Assembly: GCF_037027585.1 (NCBI RefSeq)
Contig: NZ_JAXCLE010000013.1
Coordinates: 1-64,000 of the forward strand
Length of the DNA: 64,000 nt
Direction: 5' to 3'
DNA from: Solibacillus ferritrahens
Lineage (GTDB): Bacteria > Bacillota > Bacilli > Bacillales_A > Planococcaceae
The translations under genes and the position numbers were made by a program. The notes beneath the pieces were generated by a model. It had not been told where the DNA came from and did not search any database. It saw only the letters and a program-made list of their open reading frames with translations. Each line of letters begins with the position of its first letter. The first letter of the stretch is position 1. This document shows positions 1 through 8,877 of the stretch, in pieces.

Positions 1-71
1 CGCAGGAGCGTAGCGACGAGGAGGATTGGCACCCGCCCGCGAAACGCGTCCCCTGGAATGGAAATCAACGG
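1..71. repeat. Partial GC-rich intergenic repeat (cut by window edge)
   Basis: This stretch is much more GC-rich than its surroundings and contains CGACGAGGAGG and ends GGAATGGAAATCAACG. From memory it resembles the interspersed palindromic repeat common between genes in Bacillaceae and Planococcaceae, whose two ends read as inverted copies of ATTTCCGTTCCA-like sequence. Only one end lies in the window, so its full length and partner arm cannot be seen. No coding frame is evident. Confidence 0.6.
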
Positions 72-98
72 TTTTCATCAGTTAACTTTATTTTAAAA

Positions 99-180
99 CA
101 AAAAAGACTGTAGGCAAACTCAAATTTCTTCGAGTTTGTCTACAGTCTGAGGCTTCCAATAAATGTTGGAAGCCTTTTTT
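99..180. terminator. Two adjacent hairpins forming a bidirectional terminator
   Basis: Hairpin 1 pairs 105-121 with 132-148 (17 bp with one G-T pair). On the minus strand it is followed by a T-run (complement of 99-105), so it ends the leftward FtsA-like gene. Hairpin 2 pairs 151-159 with 166-174 and is followed by T at 175-180, so it would stop rightward transcription arriving from outside the window. Confidence 0.8.
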
Positions 181-200
181 ATATTGTTAAAATTCTATGA

Positions 201-2348
201 TTATTTAATTTCTGAGAGCTGAATTTCTAACTGGTCACCACCGAATATTTCCGCATCAAATGTAGAAGGCTGTCCATTTCGTAAAATCGTGAAAGAACCT
301 TTAAATGCGGTAGGAAGCTGCCAAGTTGAAAAGCGGAAAACATCCTGGTAAATCCACTTCCCCGTGTCCTTTTCAATAATTTTAATCGTAGCACCATTTG
401 GTACAGTTGTAGTGCTTTGAACAATTTGACCATTGACGTAAAACTCCCGAGCCGTTTTGGCAAGCTCTACTTTTTCCTGCTGAAACGTGACAATCACTTT
501 TTCCTCCAAGAGTAAATTTAAGGATGCCGCTATTTGTTCTGCAGAAGGCGATGTAATTTGCTCAAAGGTAATTACATCCCCTGTTTGGATAGGGTAATGA
601 GTTTTACCAGGCTTTCCATTAATAAAAAGTTGCGAAGAAAATTCTGGTAAATAGACGGGTTTACCATCTAGATGGACACAATAGGAACTAAACTGTTGGA
701 GGTGCTTTGTATTATTCGTACTGCTGAAAGCGTCTTCTACCGTTGCAATTGTTTGAACAACAATAACATCACGATCCTGTATGGGTGTATCCAATTTTAC
801 TACTTTTTCATTAATGATTACTTTAGGCTCTATTATGTATTTTTCCTTACCTATAGTTATCTTTTTAACGGCTGCCTCATCAATAATTTCACGAACTGTG
901 GCATAAGCATCAGCACCATCTTTTCCAGGAATAAGCTGAATTATATCGCCATTTTTTATTTGTGTTTTAGTGGAAGCTGTTTCCCCATTTAATACTATTT
1001 TTGCGGGCTGTCCATGTTCTCCCGGTACGAATACATTTTGACCATTCACTGTAATAGATAAACCGTGACCTAACTTACCATACAACTGTTTTGCACGGAT
1101 ATTCGCTGCTAAAAAGGCATCACCAACGGTCATTTCTTTTAATTCGAATAAACGAACTACTTGATCATTTACTGTGATAGACATGTAATGAATCGGTGAT
1201 TTTTGTGCTGCGATTGCAATTCCAATCGGTGTTACGAGTTCAGGTGTTGCAGGAATATGTTCTGCACGTGTTAAATTCTGAATGGCATTTACATCTCGAA
1301 CTGCTACACGATTCGCAGGCAAATTCAATACTTTTCCAAGCTCTTCCGGGAGATGGGGGGTTAAGCTTCCACCACCTACAAGCATAACGGCTTTAGGAGG
1401 AACATAATTATTTAAACGTAAAATTTCCTCACCAATAGATTTTGCTAGATTTCCAATTGCTGGATAAATTGCTTTTACGACTTCTGCACGCGGGATATAT
1501 GCGTCAAACCCTAAAATATCCTGAATTAAAATTTCTTCACTTGTATGCATTTGACGTTTTGTTATTTCAGCTATCGGAAAGTCCAATAAGTAATGGTCAC
1601 TTAAACTTTCAGTAATCTCATCGCCGGCAGTTGGGACCATTCCGTATGCAACAACAGTACTTTTATCTGTAATTGCAATGTCCGAAGTTCCTGCACCAAT
1701 ATCGACGAGCGCCACATTCAATCGACGCATTGTTGGAGGGATAAGTACATTAATCGCCGCAATCGGTTCTAAAGTTAATGCCTCCATTTCTAAATCTGCA
1801 CGTTTTAATGCAGCTAGAAGTGATTCTACAACTACCCGCGGGAGAAATGTTGCAATAACTTCTACAGAAGCTTCGTCACCTTGTTGATCGAGTAGGCTAC
1901 CAATTTCTTCACCGTCTAATCGGAAATATAAAACAGAATAACCGACACAATAATAATGATTGTTTTTTACATCGTCTTTATGCTGTAATAATTGCTGCTG
2001 GGCTTGTTGGACAGCTTGCAGCTCCAACCTATTAATATCCTCTTCAGTAAAAATCGGTCTGTTTTTAATTGAAAGTGTGACAAGTGCTTGCTCAGTTTTT
2101 AATGCTCGACCCGCTGCTGCAACACTGACTTTTTTCAATGGACCGTGGGTTTCTTCCAATATAATTTTTATCTCCTGTATGAGCTCTGCAACATACAGGA
2201 CGTTATGTATTTGACCATCAACCATTGCACGTTCTTTATGTTCTTTCACTAAAATATCAGCGACATGATATTTATCTTCGTGTTGCTCTAGAATAATACC
2301 AACAACGGAGCGCGTTCCGATATCAAGTGCAAACAATTTATTTGTCAT
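201..2348 (-). CDS. FtsA-like actin-fold ATPase with C-terminal beta-grasp-like repeats
   Basis: This 715-residue protein has an FtsA/PilM-type actin fold in its first ~385 residues. The phosphate loops are DIGTRSVVG (9-17) and DIGAGTSD (216-223), and GGGS (325-328) matches the adenosine-binding loop. Canonical FtsA is about 420-440 residues, so about 300 residues are additional. The extension holds five short units of the form NG(x)n-I-x-x-G/R-D-x-I near 453-473, 511-533, 576-596, 637-657 and 689-711, resembling small beta-grasp modules. No transmembrane segment or FtsA-style C-terminal amphipathic helix is obvious. It starts with ATG, lies alone, and is divergent from aroA. Databases usually label such proteins 'cell division protein FtsA'; a real role in division is unproven, and a membrane-assembly or pilus-type role is possible. 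Confidence 0.75.
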   Translation of the reverse strand: MTNKLFALDIGTRSVVGIILEQHEDKYHVADILVKEHKERAMVDGQIHNVLYVAELIQEIKIILEETHGPLKKVSVAAAGRALKTEQALVTLSIKNRPIFTEEDINRLELQAVQQAQQQLLQHKDDVKNNHYYCVGYSVLYFRLDGEEIGSLLDQQGDEASVEVIATFLPRVVVESLLAALKRADLEMEALTLEPIAAINVLIPPTMRRLNVALVDIGAGTSDIAITDKSTVVAYGMVPTAGDEITESLSDHYLLDFPIAEITKRQMHTSEEILIQDILGFDAYIPRAEVVKAIYPAIGNLAKSIGEEILRLNNYVPPKAVMLVGGGSLTPHLPEELGKVLNLPANRVAVRDVNAIQNLTRAEHIPATPELVTPIGIAIAAQKSPIHYMSITVNDQVVRLFELKEMTVGDAFLAANIRAKQLYGKLGHGLSITVNGQNVFVPGEHGQPAKIVLNGETASTKTQIKNGDIIQLIPGKDGADAYATVREIIDEAAVKKITIGKEKYIIEPKVIINEKVVKLDTPIQDRDVIVVQTIATVEDAFSSTNNTKHLQQFSSYCVHLDGKPVYLPEFSSQLFINGKPGKTHYPIQTGDVITFEQITSPSAEQIAASLNLLLEEKVIVTFQQEKVELAKTAREFYVNGQIVQSTTTVPNGATIKIIEKDTGKWIYQDVFRFSTWQLPTAFKGSFTILRNGQPSTFDAEIFGGDQLEIQLSEIK

Positions 2349-2527
2349 ATGATAACGCTTCCTTTCAATTTATTATTAAAATATACTTTAGCGAGTTGAA
2401 TCGCTAAATTAAAAAGACGTGACTTTCTACAGTAGATTGATTATAATAAGTTTATTACTTAAAAATGTATCATACTTTTAAGTTATCTGAAAGAGTTGGA
2501 TACGTAAAGAAGAGGGGTAAGAGGAAT

Positions 2528-3613
2528 ATGAGTCAACAGGATTTAGAAAGCTTACGTAGTCAGATTGACAGCTTAAACTTGGAAATTTTACGATTGATTA
2601 ACGAACGTGCAACCGTTGTAGAGGAAATAGGTAAAATAAAAGAGAAACAGGGCGTAAATCGCTATGACCCGTTACGTGAGCGCCATATGCTTGATTTAAT
2701 TAAAAAGAATAACAATGGTCCATTAAATCAAATGACAGTTGATTATATTTTTAAACAAATCTTCAAAACAGCATTAAAACAATTAGAAGCAGAAAAGAAA
2801 AAAGAATTACTAGTATCACGAAAAGAAAAGTCAGAAGATACTGTCATTAATATTAACGGTGAGCTAGTTGGCTCAGGTACACCTTCTTTTGTATTTGGAC
2901 CGTGTGCAGTTGAGTCATATGAGCAAGTTGCTGCAGTAGCTGCCTCTATCCAAGAAAAAGGATTGAAATTAATTCGTGGCGGTGCATACAAGCCGCGTAC
3001 ATCTCCATATGATTTCCAAGGTTTAGGGTTGGATGGACTAAAAATATTAAAAGAAGTCTCAAAAGAGTATGGTTTAGGGGTTATTACAGAAATCGTAACA
3101 CCTTCAGACTTAGAGCATGCACTGGATTATATCGATGTAATTCAAATTGGTGCCCGCAATATGCAAAACTTTGAGCTATTAAAAGCAGCAGGCTCAACAA
3201 ATAAACCTGTCTTATTAAAACGTGGTTTAGCAGCGACAATCGATGAGTTCATCCACGCTGCAGAATACATTATGTCAAAAGGAAATGAAAATATTATTTT
3301 ATGTGAACGTGGTATTCGTACATACGAAAAAGCAACACGTAACACTTTAGATATTTCTGCAGTTCCTATTTTAAAGCAAGAAACACATTTACCAGTCATG
3401 GTAGACGTTACACACTCAACAGGACGTCGTGATTTACTGTTACCATGTTCTAAAGCGGCAATCGCTATTGGAGCAGACGGTGTCATGGCAGAAGTGCATC
3501 CAGACCCATCGATAGCATTATCTGATCAACAACAACAAATGGATATTCCTACGTTCAATGCGTATTATGATGAAATCTTAAAATTCATGAAGCAATATGA
3601 AGTGTCAAAATAA
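2528..3613 (+). CDS. aroA: Bifunctional chorismate mutase / DAHP synthase
   Basis: A 361-residue protein: an N-terminal AroQ-type chorismate mutase (about 1-85, beginning LESLRSQIDSLNLEILRLI) fused to a KDPG-aldolase-like DAHP synthase. It condenses PEP with erythrose-4-phosphate, the first step of the shikimate pathway. In Bacillus the mutase domain serves as the prephenate/chorismate feedback sensor. Synthase signatures include FGPCAVES, RGGAYKPRTSPY and DVTHSTGRR. The ATG at 2528 is preferred over the upstream ATG at 2465 because GAGGGG at 2512-2517 lies 10 nt before it and the length then matches B. subtilis AroA (about 358). The gene is monocistronic, ending at a strong terminator. Confidence 0.95.
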   Translation: MSQQDLESLRSQIDSLNLEILRLINERATVVEEIGKIKEKQGVNRYDPLRERHMLDLIKKNNNGPLNQMTVDYIFKQIFKTALKQLEAEKKKELLVSRKEKSEDTVININGELVGSGTPSFVFGPCAVESYEQVAAVAASIQEKGLKLIRGGAYKPRTSPYDFQGLGLDGLKILKEVSKEYGLGVITEIVTPSDLEHALDYIDVIQIGARNMQNFELLKAAGSTNKPVLLKRGLAATIDEFIHAAEYIMSKGNENIILCERGIRTYEKATRNTLDISAVPILKQETHLPVMVDVTHSTGRRDLLLPCSKAAIAIGADGVMAEVHPDPSIALSDQQQQMDIPTFNAYYDEILKFMKQYEVSK

Positions 3614-3620
3614 TAATTTG

Positions 3621-3661
3621 AAAATGGCTATGTTGAATTTATTCAACATAGCCATTTTTTT
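3621..3661 (+). terminator. Rho-independent terminator of aroA
   Basis: A long stem, AATGGCTATGTTGAA with TTCAACATAGCCATT, has a short loop and is followed by a run of T at about 3655-3661. Confidence 0.9.
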
Positions 3662-3739
3662 ACATAGCAATATATATTTGACGGAAGCTACATATTAAAT
3701 TACAATTTTTTCTAAATAGTTTTATAAAGGGGAAGTTGT

Positions 3740-4501
3740 ATGGAGCAAAAGATAGCATTAATTACAGGGGCAGCACAAGGGATTGGGTTTGAAATTGCGA
3801 AAGAACTGTCAAACAATGGAGTTAAGGTCATAATTTCCGATAAAAATGAAGAAAGATTAAAACAGGCAGTTGAAGAGCAGCCTAGTTTAGGCTATTTATT
3901 ATGTGATGTCAGTGATGAACTACAAATACAACAATCGATTGACGCTGTAATTGCCCAATATGGTGCACTCCATATTGTTATAAACAATGCAGGCTTTCAA
4001 CATGTGTCGATGATTGAGCAGTTTGATACGGAAATTTTTGAATTGATGCAGAAGGTAATGGTTGTCGCACCATTTATATTCATGAAATATGCTTTCCCCA
4101 TTATGAAACAACAAAAATTTGGCAGAATAATTAATATCGCTTCTATCAATGGTTTAGTCGGTTTTGCAGGAAAAGCCGGTTATAATACTGCAAAGCACGG
4201 AGTTATTGGATTAACAAAAGTAGCAGCACTAGAAACAGCTACAAACGGAATAACGGTAAACGCTATTTGTCCTGGCTATGTGGATACTGAACTTGTAAGA
4301 AATCAATTTGAAGATTTAGCTAAAACAAGAAATATAGCGGTTGAGGATGTATTAGAGCAAGTGCTGTATCCTTTAGTACCACAAAAACGACTGATAAATG
4401 TTTCTGAAATAGCCGCATTGGTCGTATATTTATGTAGTGATGCAGCAAAAGGCATGACAGGACAAGCAATTGTCTTGGATGGAGGGTATACAGTGCAGTA
4501 A
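3740..4501 (+). CDS. D-3-hydroxybutyrate dehydrogenase (short-chain dehydrogenase)
   Basis: This 253-residue classical SDR has the nucleotide-binding motif TGAAQGIG (9-16), NNAG (82-85) and the catalytic set Ser135, Tyr148 and Lys152 (YNTAK). The segment CPGYVDTELVRNQ after the active site and the C-terminal GQAIVLDGGYT are typical of NAD-dependent 3-hydroxybutyrate dehydrogenases, which interconvert 3-hydroxybutyrate and acetoacetate. AAAGGGG lies just upstream of the ATG. It sits between aroA and ccpA, where B. subtilis has no such gene, so it appears to be a lineage-specific insertion. Other SDR specificities cannot be excluded; the family assignment is secure. Confidence 0.85.
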   Translation: MEQKIALITGAAQGIGFEIAKELSNNGVKVIISDKNEERLKQAVEEQPSLGYLLCDVSDELQIQQSIDAVIAQYGALHIVINNAGFQHVSMIEQFDTEIFELMQKVMVVAPFIFMKYAFPIMKQQKFGRIINIASINGLVGFAGKAGYNTAKHGVIGLTKVAALETATNGITVNAICPGYVDTELVRNQFEDLAKTRNIAVEDVLEQVLYPLVPQKRLINVSEIAALVVYLCSDAAKGMTGQAIVLDGGYTVQ

Positions 4502-4659
4502 AATAGTTTTTTTGCAAGAATTTATAGGTAAAACTAGTTATTCACTAGGTTTTGGATTGAAAAAAGAAATAAAAATATTATATGATTAAACTATACATAT
4601 TATTAGTCAATCAACTTTAAAAAATAAAAATCGTATAACATGATAAAGGGGGAGATTTT

Positions 4660-5658
4660 TTGACTGTCACAATTTATGATGTTGCGCGTGAAGCAAATGT
4701 TTCAATGGCAACGGTATCCCGTGTAGTGAATGGAAATCAAAATGTTAAGCCAGCTACAAGGAAAAAAGTGCTGGAAGTGATTGAGCGCCTTGAATATCGT
4801 CCAAATGCAGTAGCACGTGGCTTAGCAAGTAAAAAAACAACATCAGTAGGTGTCATTATCCCTGACATTTCGAATAATTTAAATGCAGAGCTTGCACGTG
4901 GTATAGAAGATATTGCGACAATGTACCGCTATAATATTATTTTAGCAAATTCAGATCAGAATGAAGAAAAGGAGTTAACATTACTCGATACAATGCTTGG
5001 TAAGCAAGTAGATGGAATTGTCATGATGAGTGAGGAAGTGACTGAAACCCTCCAACGGGCAGTTGAGGCTTGTCCAGTCCCAATAGTTTTAGCTGGATCG
5101 ATAAGTTCTACTGAAAAAGTTGCATCAGTAAATATTGATTACTACAAGGCTGCTTTGGAAGCCGTTCAAATGTTAATTGACAATGGCCATACCCGCATTG
5201 CTTTTGTGTCGGGTCCTTTACAATACAAAGTAAATGGTGAACGGAAATTAGCAGCCTATAAAGATACCCTTCAAAAAGCAAATATTGCAATTGATGAAGC
5301 ACTTATTGTTGCTGGGGATGGGTCATATGATGATGGATTGGAAAGTTGGACAAATTTAAGCGAATTAGAGAATCCACCTACCGCTATTTTTGTAGGGAAT
5401 GATGAACTTGCAATTGGTTTAGTACATGGAATACAAGATAGCGGAAAAATGGTACCGGAAGATGTAGAAATTATTAGCTTCGAAAATTCAAAGCTTGCTC
5501 GTATGGTACGTCCGCAATTAACAAGTGTTGTATTACCTTTATACGATATAGGAGCAGTTGCAATGCGCTTATTGACGAAGTATATGAATAAAGAGGAAGT
5601 CGATGATCAGCGTGTTATTTTACCGCATCGAATAGAACAGCGCAATTCAAGTAAATAA
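4660..5658 (+). CDS. ccpA: Catabolite control protein A (LacI family)
   Basis: A 332-residue LacI/GalR regulator almost collinear with B. subtilis CcpA. The N-terminal helix-turn-helix and hinge read TIYDVAREANVSMATVSRVV, then RPNAVARGLASKKT, followed by a periplasmic-binding-protein-like effector domain (about 60-332). With HPr-Ser46-P as corepressor it binds cre sites to repress or activate carbon genes. Its plausible targets here include citZ, which has a cre-like site. Translation starts with TTG at 4660, supported by AAAGGGGGAG at spacing about 6. It is monocistronic with a terminator immediately after the stop. Confidence 0.96.
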   Translation: MTVTIYDVAREANVSMATVSRVVNGNQNVKPATRKKVLEVIERLEYRPNAVARGLASKKTTSVGVIIPDISNNLNAELARGIEDIATMYRYNIILANSDQNEEKELTLLDTMLGKQVDGIVMMSEEVTETLQRAVEACPVPIVLAGSISSTEKVASVNIDYYKAALEAVQMLIDNGHTRIAFVSGPLQYKVNGERKLAAYKDTLQKANIAIDEALIVAGDGSYDDGLESWTNLSELENPPTAIFVGNDELAIGLVHGIQDSGKMVPEDVEIISFENSKLARMVRPQLTSVVLPLYDIGAVAMRLLTKYMNKEEVDDQRVILPHRIEQRNSSK

Positions 5659-5696
5659 GAAAACCGCCTGTTCCAATTTGTGGCAGGCGGTTTTTA
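5659..5696 (+). terminator. ccpA terminator
   Basis: AAAACCGCCTG pairs with CAGGCGGTTTTT around a 13-nt loop. The T-run overlaps the descending arm. Confidence 0.9.
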
Positions 5697-5728
5697 GTTC
5701 TATAACAACAATTTTTGGGTAACAATAA

Positions 5729-6142
5729 TTATTTCACTAATAAAGTAGAGCAATTAGCATTTTTTGATACATATGTACTAACACTACCAAATACCATTTC
5801 CTGCATTGAATTTAATCCACGGCAGCCGATAACTACTAAATCTACGTTGTGATAATTCGCATAGTTTGAAATCATACGACCTGCTGGCCCGTGTACAATT
5901 GTTAATTTTAAATGGGTATGATTACTTTTTACATAATCGATTTCACGTGATAATTTTTGAATATATTGTTCATCAGTTTGAGCGAGGGTCCCCATATGTA
6001 ACGGTTCATTTGAAATAGCTTCCGTTGAAATGGAAGAAATAAGTTCAATCAACGTTTCCTCTGTGGCAATACCGACCGCATCTTTTGCAGCTCGAAGTGA
6101 ATTTTCAGAACCATCGATTGCCAATAAAATATGTTTATACAT
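5729..6142 (-). CDS. Universal stress protein, UspA family
   Basis: A 137-residue single Usp domain. The start HILLAIDGSENS carries the conserved Asp, and the ATP-binding signature G-2x-G-9x-G(S/T) is intact at GCRGLNSMQEMVFGS, so it should be an ATP-binding type. It is encoded alone between ccpA and acuC, convergent with ccpA. The specific stress it answers to cannot be told from sequence. A second Usp gene at 38327-38773 has the same signature but is only a distant paralogue. Confidence 0.9.
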   Translation of the reverse strand: MYKHILLAIDGSENSLRAAKDAVGIATEETLIELISSISTEAISNEPLHMGTLAQTDEQYIQKLSREIDYVKSNHTHLKLTIVHGPAGRMISNYANYHNVDLVVIGCRGLNSMQEMVFGSVSTYVSKNANCSTLLVK

Positions 6143-6202
6143 GTCATAGCCCCCAATTTCCTTTATTCTATTATAGTATAAAGGAATATCCCTATATTAG
6201 GA

Positions 6203-6244
6203 AAATAAAAGCTATACAATCTTTGATCAAAGATTGTATAGCTT
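6203..6244 (-). terminator. Terminator of the acuABC operon
   Basis: A perfect palindrome (AGCTATACAATCTTTGA with its complement, centred near 6226) is followed on the minus strand by TTTTATTTT. It lies just past the acuC stop codon. Confidence 0.85.
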
Positions 6245-6247
6245 CTT

Positions 6248-7411
6248 TTAAGAACGATTTTTTTCTGTACGAATAATATGTAGCGCTTTTTCAAGCATTC
6301 GTGCATTTTTTTCTTCAATTTCTGCTTTACGAGGAATTGCATCATATAAAGGGTTTGGATCATTCCAAGTCGGAATAAGTGGAACAGGTGATTCCTGTTG
6401 CCATTTAGCAAGCCATTTTTGTGGCAGTGAACCAGTTGGGGTAGGTTGGTCAGTCATTTCTGTCCATATATGTGACCAGGCACGTGGTACTACACGCCAA
6501 ATATCATATCCACCACCACCGACAGCTATCCACCGACCATCGCAATATTCATGGGCCAATTTATGGGCAAGCTTTGGGATTTCCCTATAAATATTCATCG
6601 TTCCATACAAATGGGTTAAAGGATCAAAATAATGCGCATCTGCTCCATTTTGAGTTAGTACTACATCCGGTTTAAAAAATTCAAATACTTCACGCATGCC
6701 TTGCTCATATATATTTAGGAAGCTCTCATCTTCTGTAAAGGCATCAATTGGAAAGTTAAAGGATGTACCATAACCCTCTCCATTACCGCGTTCTGTAATA
6801 TTTCCTGTACCTGGAAACAAGTAGCGACCTGTTTCATGAATGGATAATGTACATACATTGGGATCATCGTAAAATGACCATTGAACACCATCGCCATGAT
6901 GAGCATCTGTATCTACATATAATACACGAAGCCCATATTTCTCCTGGATGTATTTAATAGCAACACTGCTATCATTGTAAATACAAAAGCCGGAAGCTCT
7001 CCCACGGAAGCCATGGTGCAATCCGCCCCCCAAATTTAGTGCATGCTGTGATTTACCTTGCAAAACAGAGTCGACTGCCTGCAATGTACCTCCAACAAGC
7101 AATGCACTTGCTTCATGCATATTTTGAAACATTGGCGTATCCTCAGTGCCAATTCCGTATGGTTCACCTTGTTGCGCGGTTAATTCACCGTGACCGGCTT
7201 TTTTTACGATTTCAATATATTGAGGATCATGAGACAAAGCAATCTCTTCATCTGTTGCAACACGGGCTGGAACGATATCCTCGTCGTTTAATGCCCCGAT
7301 ATTTTTTAGTAAATCAATCGTTAAATGTAGTCGTTTATGATTAAACGGGTGTGTGTCCGAAAATTTGTAAGTAAGTTGATCTGGAGAATAAATAAATACA
7401 GCTTTTTTCAT
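6248..7411 (-). CDS. acuC: AcuC, class-I-type protein deacetylase for acetyl-CoA synthetase
   Basis: A 387-residue member of the arginase/histone deacetylase superfamily with Zn-site and active-site segments DTDAHHGDG, GGGLHHGF and GADAH. In B. subtilis, AcuC removes the acetyl group that AcuA places on AcsA and so reactivates the enzyme. The ATG at 7411 (MKKAVFIYS) was chosen over one 27 nt upstream: it overlaps the acuB stop as ATGA and gives 387 residues, the same length as B. subtilis AcuC. Last gene of acuABC. Confidence 0.94.
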   Translation of the reverse strand: MKKAVFIYSPDQLTYKFSDTHPFNHKRLHLTIDLLKNIGALNDEDIVPARVATDEEIALSHDPQYIEIVKKAGHGELTAQQGEPYGIGTEDTPMFQNMHEASALLVGGTLQAVDSVLQGKSQHALNLGGGLHHGFRGRASGFCIYNDSSVAIKYIQEKYGLRVLYVDTDAHHGDGVQWSFYDDPNVCTLSIHETGRYLFPGTGNITERGNGEGYGTSFNFPIDAFTEDESFLNIYEQGMREVFEFFKPDVVLTQNGADAHYFDPLTHLYGTMNIYREIPKLAHKLAHEYCDGRWIAVGGGGYDIWRVVPRAWSHIWTEMTDQPTPTGSLPQKWLAKWQQESPVPLIPTWNDPNPLYDAIPRKAEIEEKNARMLEKALHIIRTEKNRS

Positions 7412-8055
7412 AGTGAAATGCCAGGTAAATTCGGCCATAGTACATCGTATCCTTGCTTACGCAAATCCTCGATGATATGAAGCGGATTTATTACTTGTAA
7501 TCGGACACTTACTATACGAGATTTTGTATTATCACCATCTGGATATACAAGAACACTAACTACATTTGCTTTATTTTCCTGAAATACTTTTGAAATTTCA
7601 AAAAGCATTCCAGGTCGATTACTTACGCGGATATCGATTTTTGAACCGGGTTGATGTGCCCCTGTTAATTCAATATAGGTGTAAAGTAAATCTGTTGTTG
7701 TTACAATACCGACTAGTTTACCGGCAGAGACAATTGGCAAACAGCTGATTTTAGCATCATAAAATATTGATGCAACTTCTTCCACAAAATCTAAAGGATG
7801 ACCTACTATTGGGTTTTTAACCATTATTTCTTCAATCGGTGCATCATAGATGATGGAATTTGGTTCTTCTCGCAAACATGATGGTAACGCGTTTTTTAAA
7901 TCATGATCTGTAATTATTCCGACAACTGTATTGTCCGAGCTTACAATTGGTACGTGACGGACTTTTTCTTCACGCATAAGTCGGACGGCATCGCGTACCG
8001 TATTTTCAGGAAGGAGTGTATGTATTTCCCTTTTCATAATTTCTTCGACAATCAT
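7408..8055 (-). CDS. acuB: AcuB, CBS-pair/ACT-domain protein
   Basis: A 215-residue protein with two CBS motifs (about 1-60 and 75-135, for example VRHVPIVSSDNTVVGIITDHDL) and a C-terminal ACT domain (about 138-210). CBS pairs bind adenosyl ligands and ACT domains bind small metabolites, so AcuB is probably the ligand sensor of the operon, but its exact role is not established in the family. The gene overlaps acuC by 4 nt, implying translational coupling. AAAGGGG precedes its ATG. Confidence 0.93.
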   Translation of the reverse strand: MIVEEIMKREIHTLLPENTVRDAVRLMREEKVRHVPIVSSDNTVVGIITDHDLKNALPSCLREEPNSIIYDAPIEEIMVKNPIVGHPLDFVEEVASIFYDAKISCLPIVSAGKLVGIVTTTDLLYTYIELTGAHQPGSKIDIRVSNRPGMLFEISKVFQENKANVVSVLVYPDGDNTKSRIVSVRLQVINPLHIIEDLRKQGYDVLWPNLPGISL

Positions 8056-8080
8056 TTTTCAATCCCCTTTGTAATAAGAA

Positions 8081-8713
8081 TTAATACATGAAACGACTTC
8101 TAAAGCGAAGTTTGTCAAATCTCTCAAGCGTCTCGGTTCCTACACGTGACCCGACACGAGCCATTAAACAGTTTGCAGGGTGGGACGTTATTTCAGGGTC
8201 ATCTGTTGCATAATATTCAAAATTTGCGGTAGTCATCATTCTCTCCATCATATTTCGATAATCCCAAACCGATAAACCTGTTCCTTTGAGATCCCAATGC
8301 CAATAATATTCAGTCGTGATAACTAAATAATCTTCCATAGCATCATCCATGAAGGAAACTTCGATCAGTTTTTTTCCTGCACCGGTACCTCTATAAGATG
8401 GGATTACCTCAATAGCACCAAGTTCAATCATATTAGGAATACGATCTTCTGCCCAACGCTCTAAAGGGTCAGGATAAAGATATGTCACATAGCCCACGAT
8501 AATATCGTCTTTCCTTATAACAATTATACGCCCTTCTTCTAGTGCGGCAATTTCGACAAGTGCTTTATGCTGTTGATGCGAAGGTCGAAATGCTTTCAAG
8601 TCTTCGTGTAACGTATAGGAAGCAAGTTTTTCTGAGGAAACGGGTCCTTCCACTAAAACATTACCATTCTTCGATTTGAATTCAAGACAATAGTATTTTT
8701 TCACATGATTCAT
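8081..8713 (-). CDS. acuA: AcuA, GNAT protein acetyltransferase acting on AcsA
   Basis: A 210-residue GNAT-family enzyme with the acetyl-CoA loop segment YRGTGAGKKLIE. The B. subtilis orthologue, also 210 residues, acetylates the C-terminal active-site lysine of AcsA and inactivates it. The ATG at 8713 has AGGTGGTG upstream; an in-frame ATG 30 nt earlier lies before this ribosome site. First gene of acuABC, facing away from acsA, so modifier and target share one intergenic region. A TATAAT at 8742-8747 (minus strand) is a likely -10 box. Confidence 0.94.
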   Translation of the reverse strand: MNHVKKYYCLEFKSKNGNVLVEGPVSSEKLASYTLHEDLKAFRPSHQQHKALVEIAALEEGRIIVIRKDDIIVGYVTYLYPDPLERWAEDRIPNMIELGAIEVIPSYRGTGAGKKLIEVSFMDDAMEDYLVITTEYYWHWDLKGTGLSVWDYRNMMERMMTTANFEYYATDDPEITSHPANCLMARVGSRVGTETLERFDKLRFRSRFMY

Positions 8714-8816
8714 AATCACACCACCTGCTTGTAATACCTCCATTATACTCTATTTAATGCGAAAATACGCTTTATTTTACGATAAATAACTAAATTATTA
8801 GAAAATTTAAAATGTT

Positions 8817-8846
8817 TTGCGCATTATAGTAATTTTATTGTAAAAT
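8817..8846 (+). promoter_or_regulatory. Candidate acsA promoter
   Basis: TTGCGC and TAAAAT are separated by 18 bp about 30 nt before the acsA start. The match to sigma-A consensus is only moderate. Confidence 0.4.
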
Positions 8847-8877
8847 GGTTGTATGTTTTATAGAAAGGGGAAATTTC

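Noticed and set aside
672..992. Open frame on the plus strand inside the FtsA-like gene
   Set aside because: Antisense to a well-supported gene, low-complexity composition (many Tyr, Asn, Phe and Cys), no ribosome site.
7039..7344. 101-codon plus-strand frame inside acuC
   Set aside because: Antisense shadow of conserved acuC codons; no ribosome site or family.
8758..8776. Cre-like sequence (GCGAAAATACGC region) between acuA and acsA
   Set aside because: Although acu and acs genes are CcpA targets in B. subtilis, this sequence has about three mismatches to the cre consensus; too weak to annotate.
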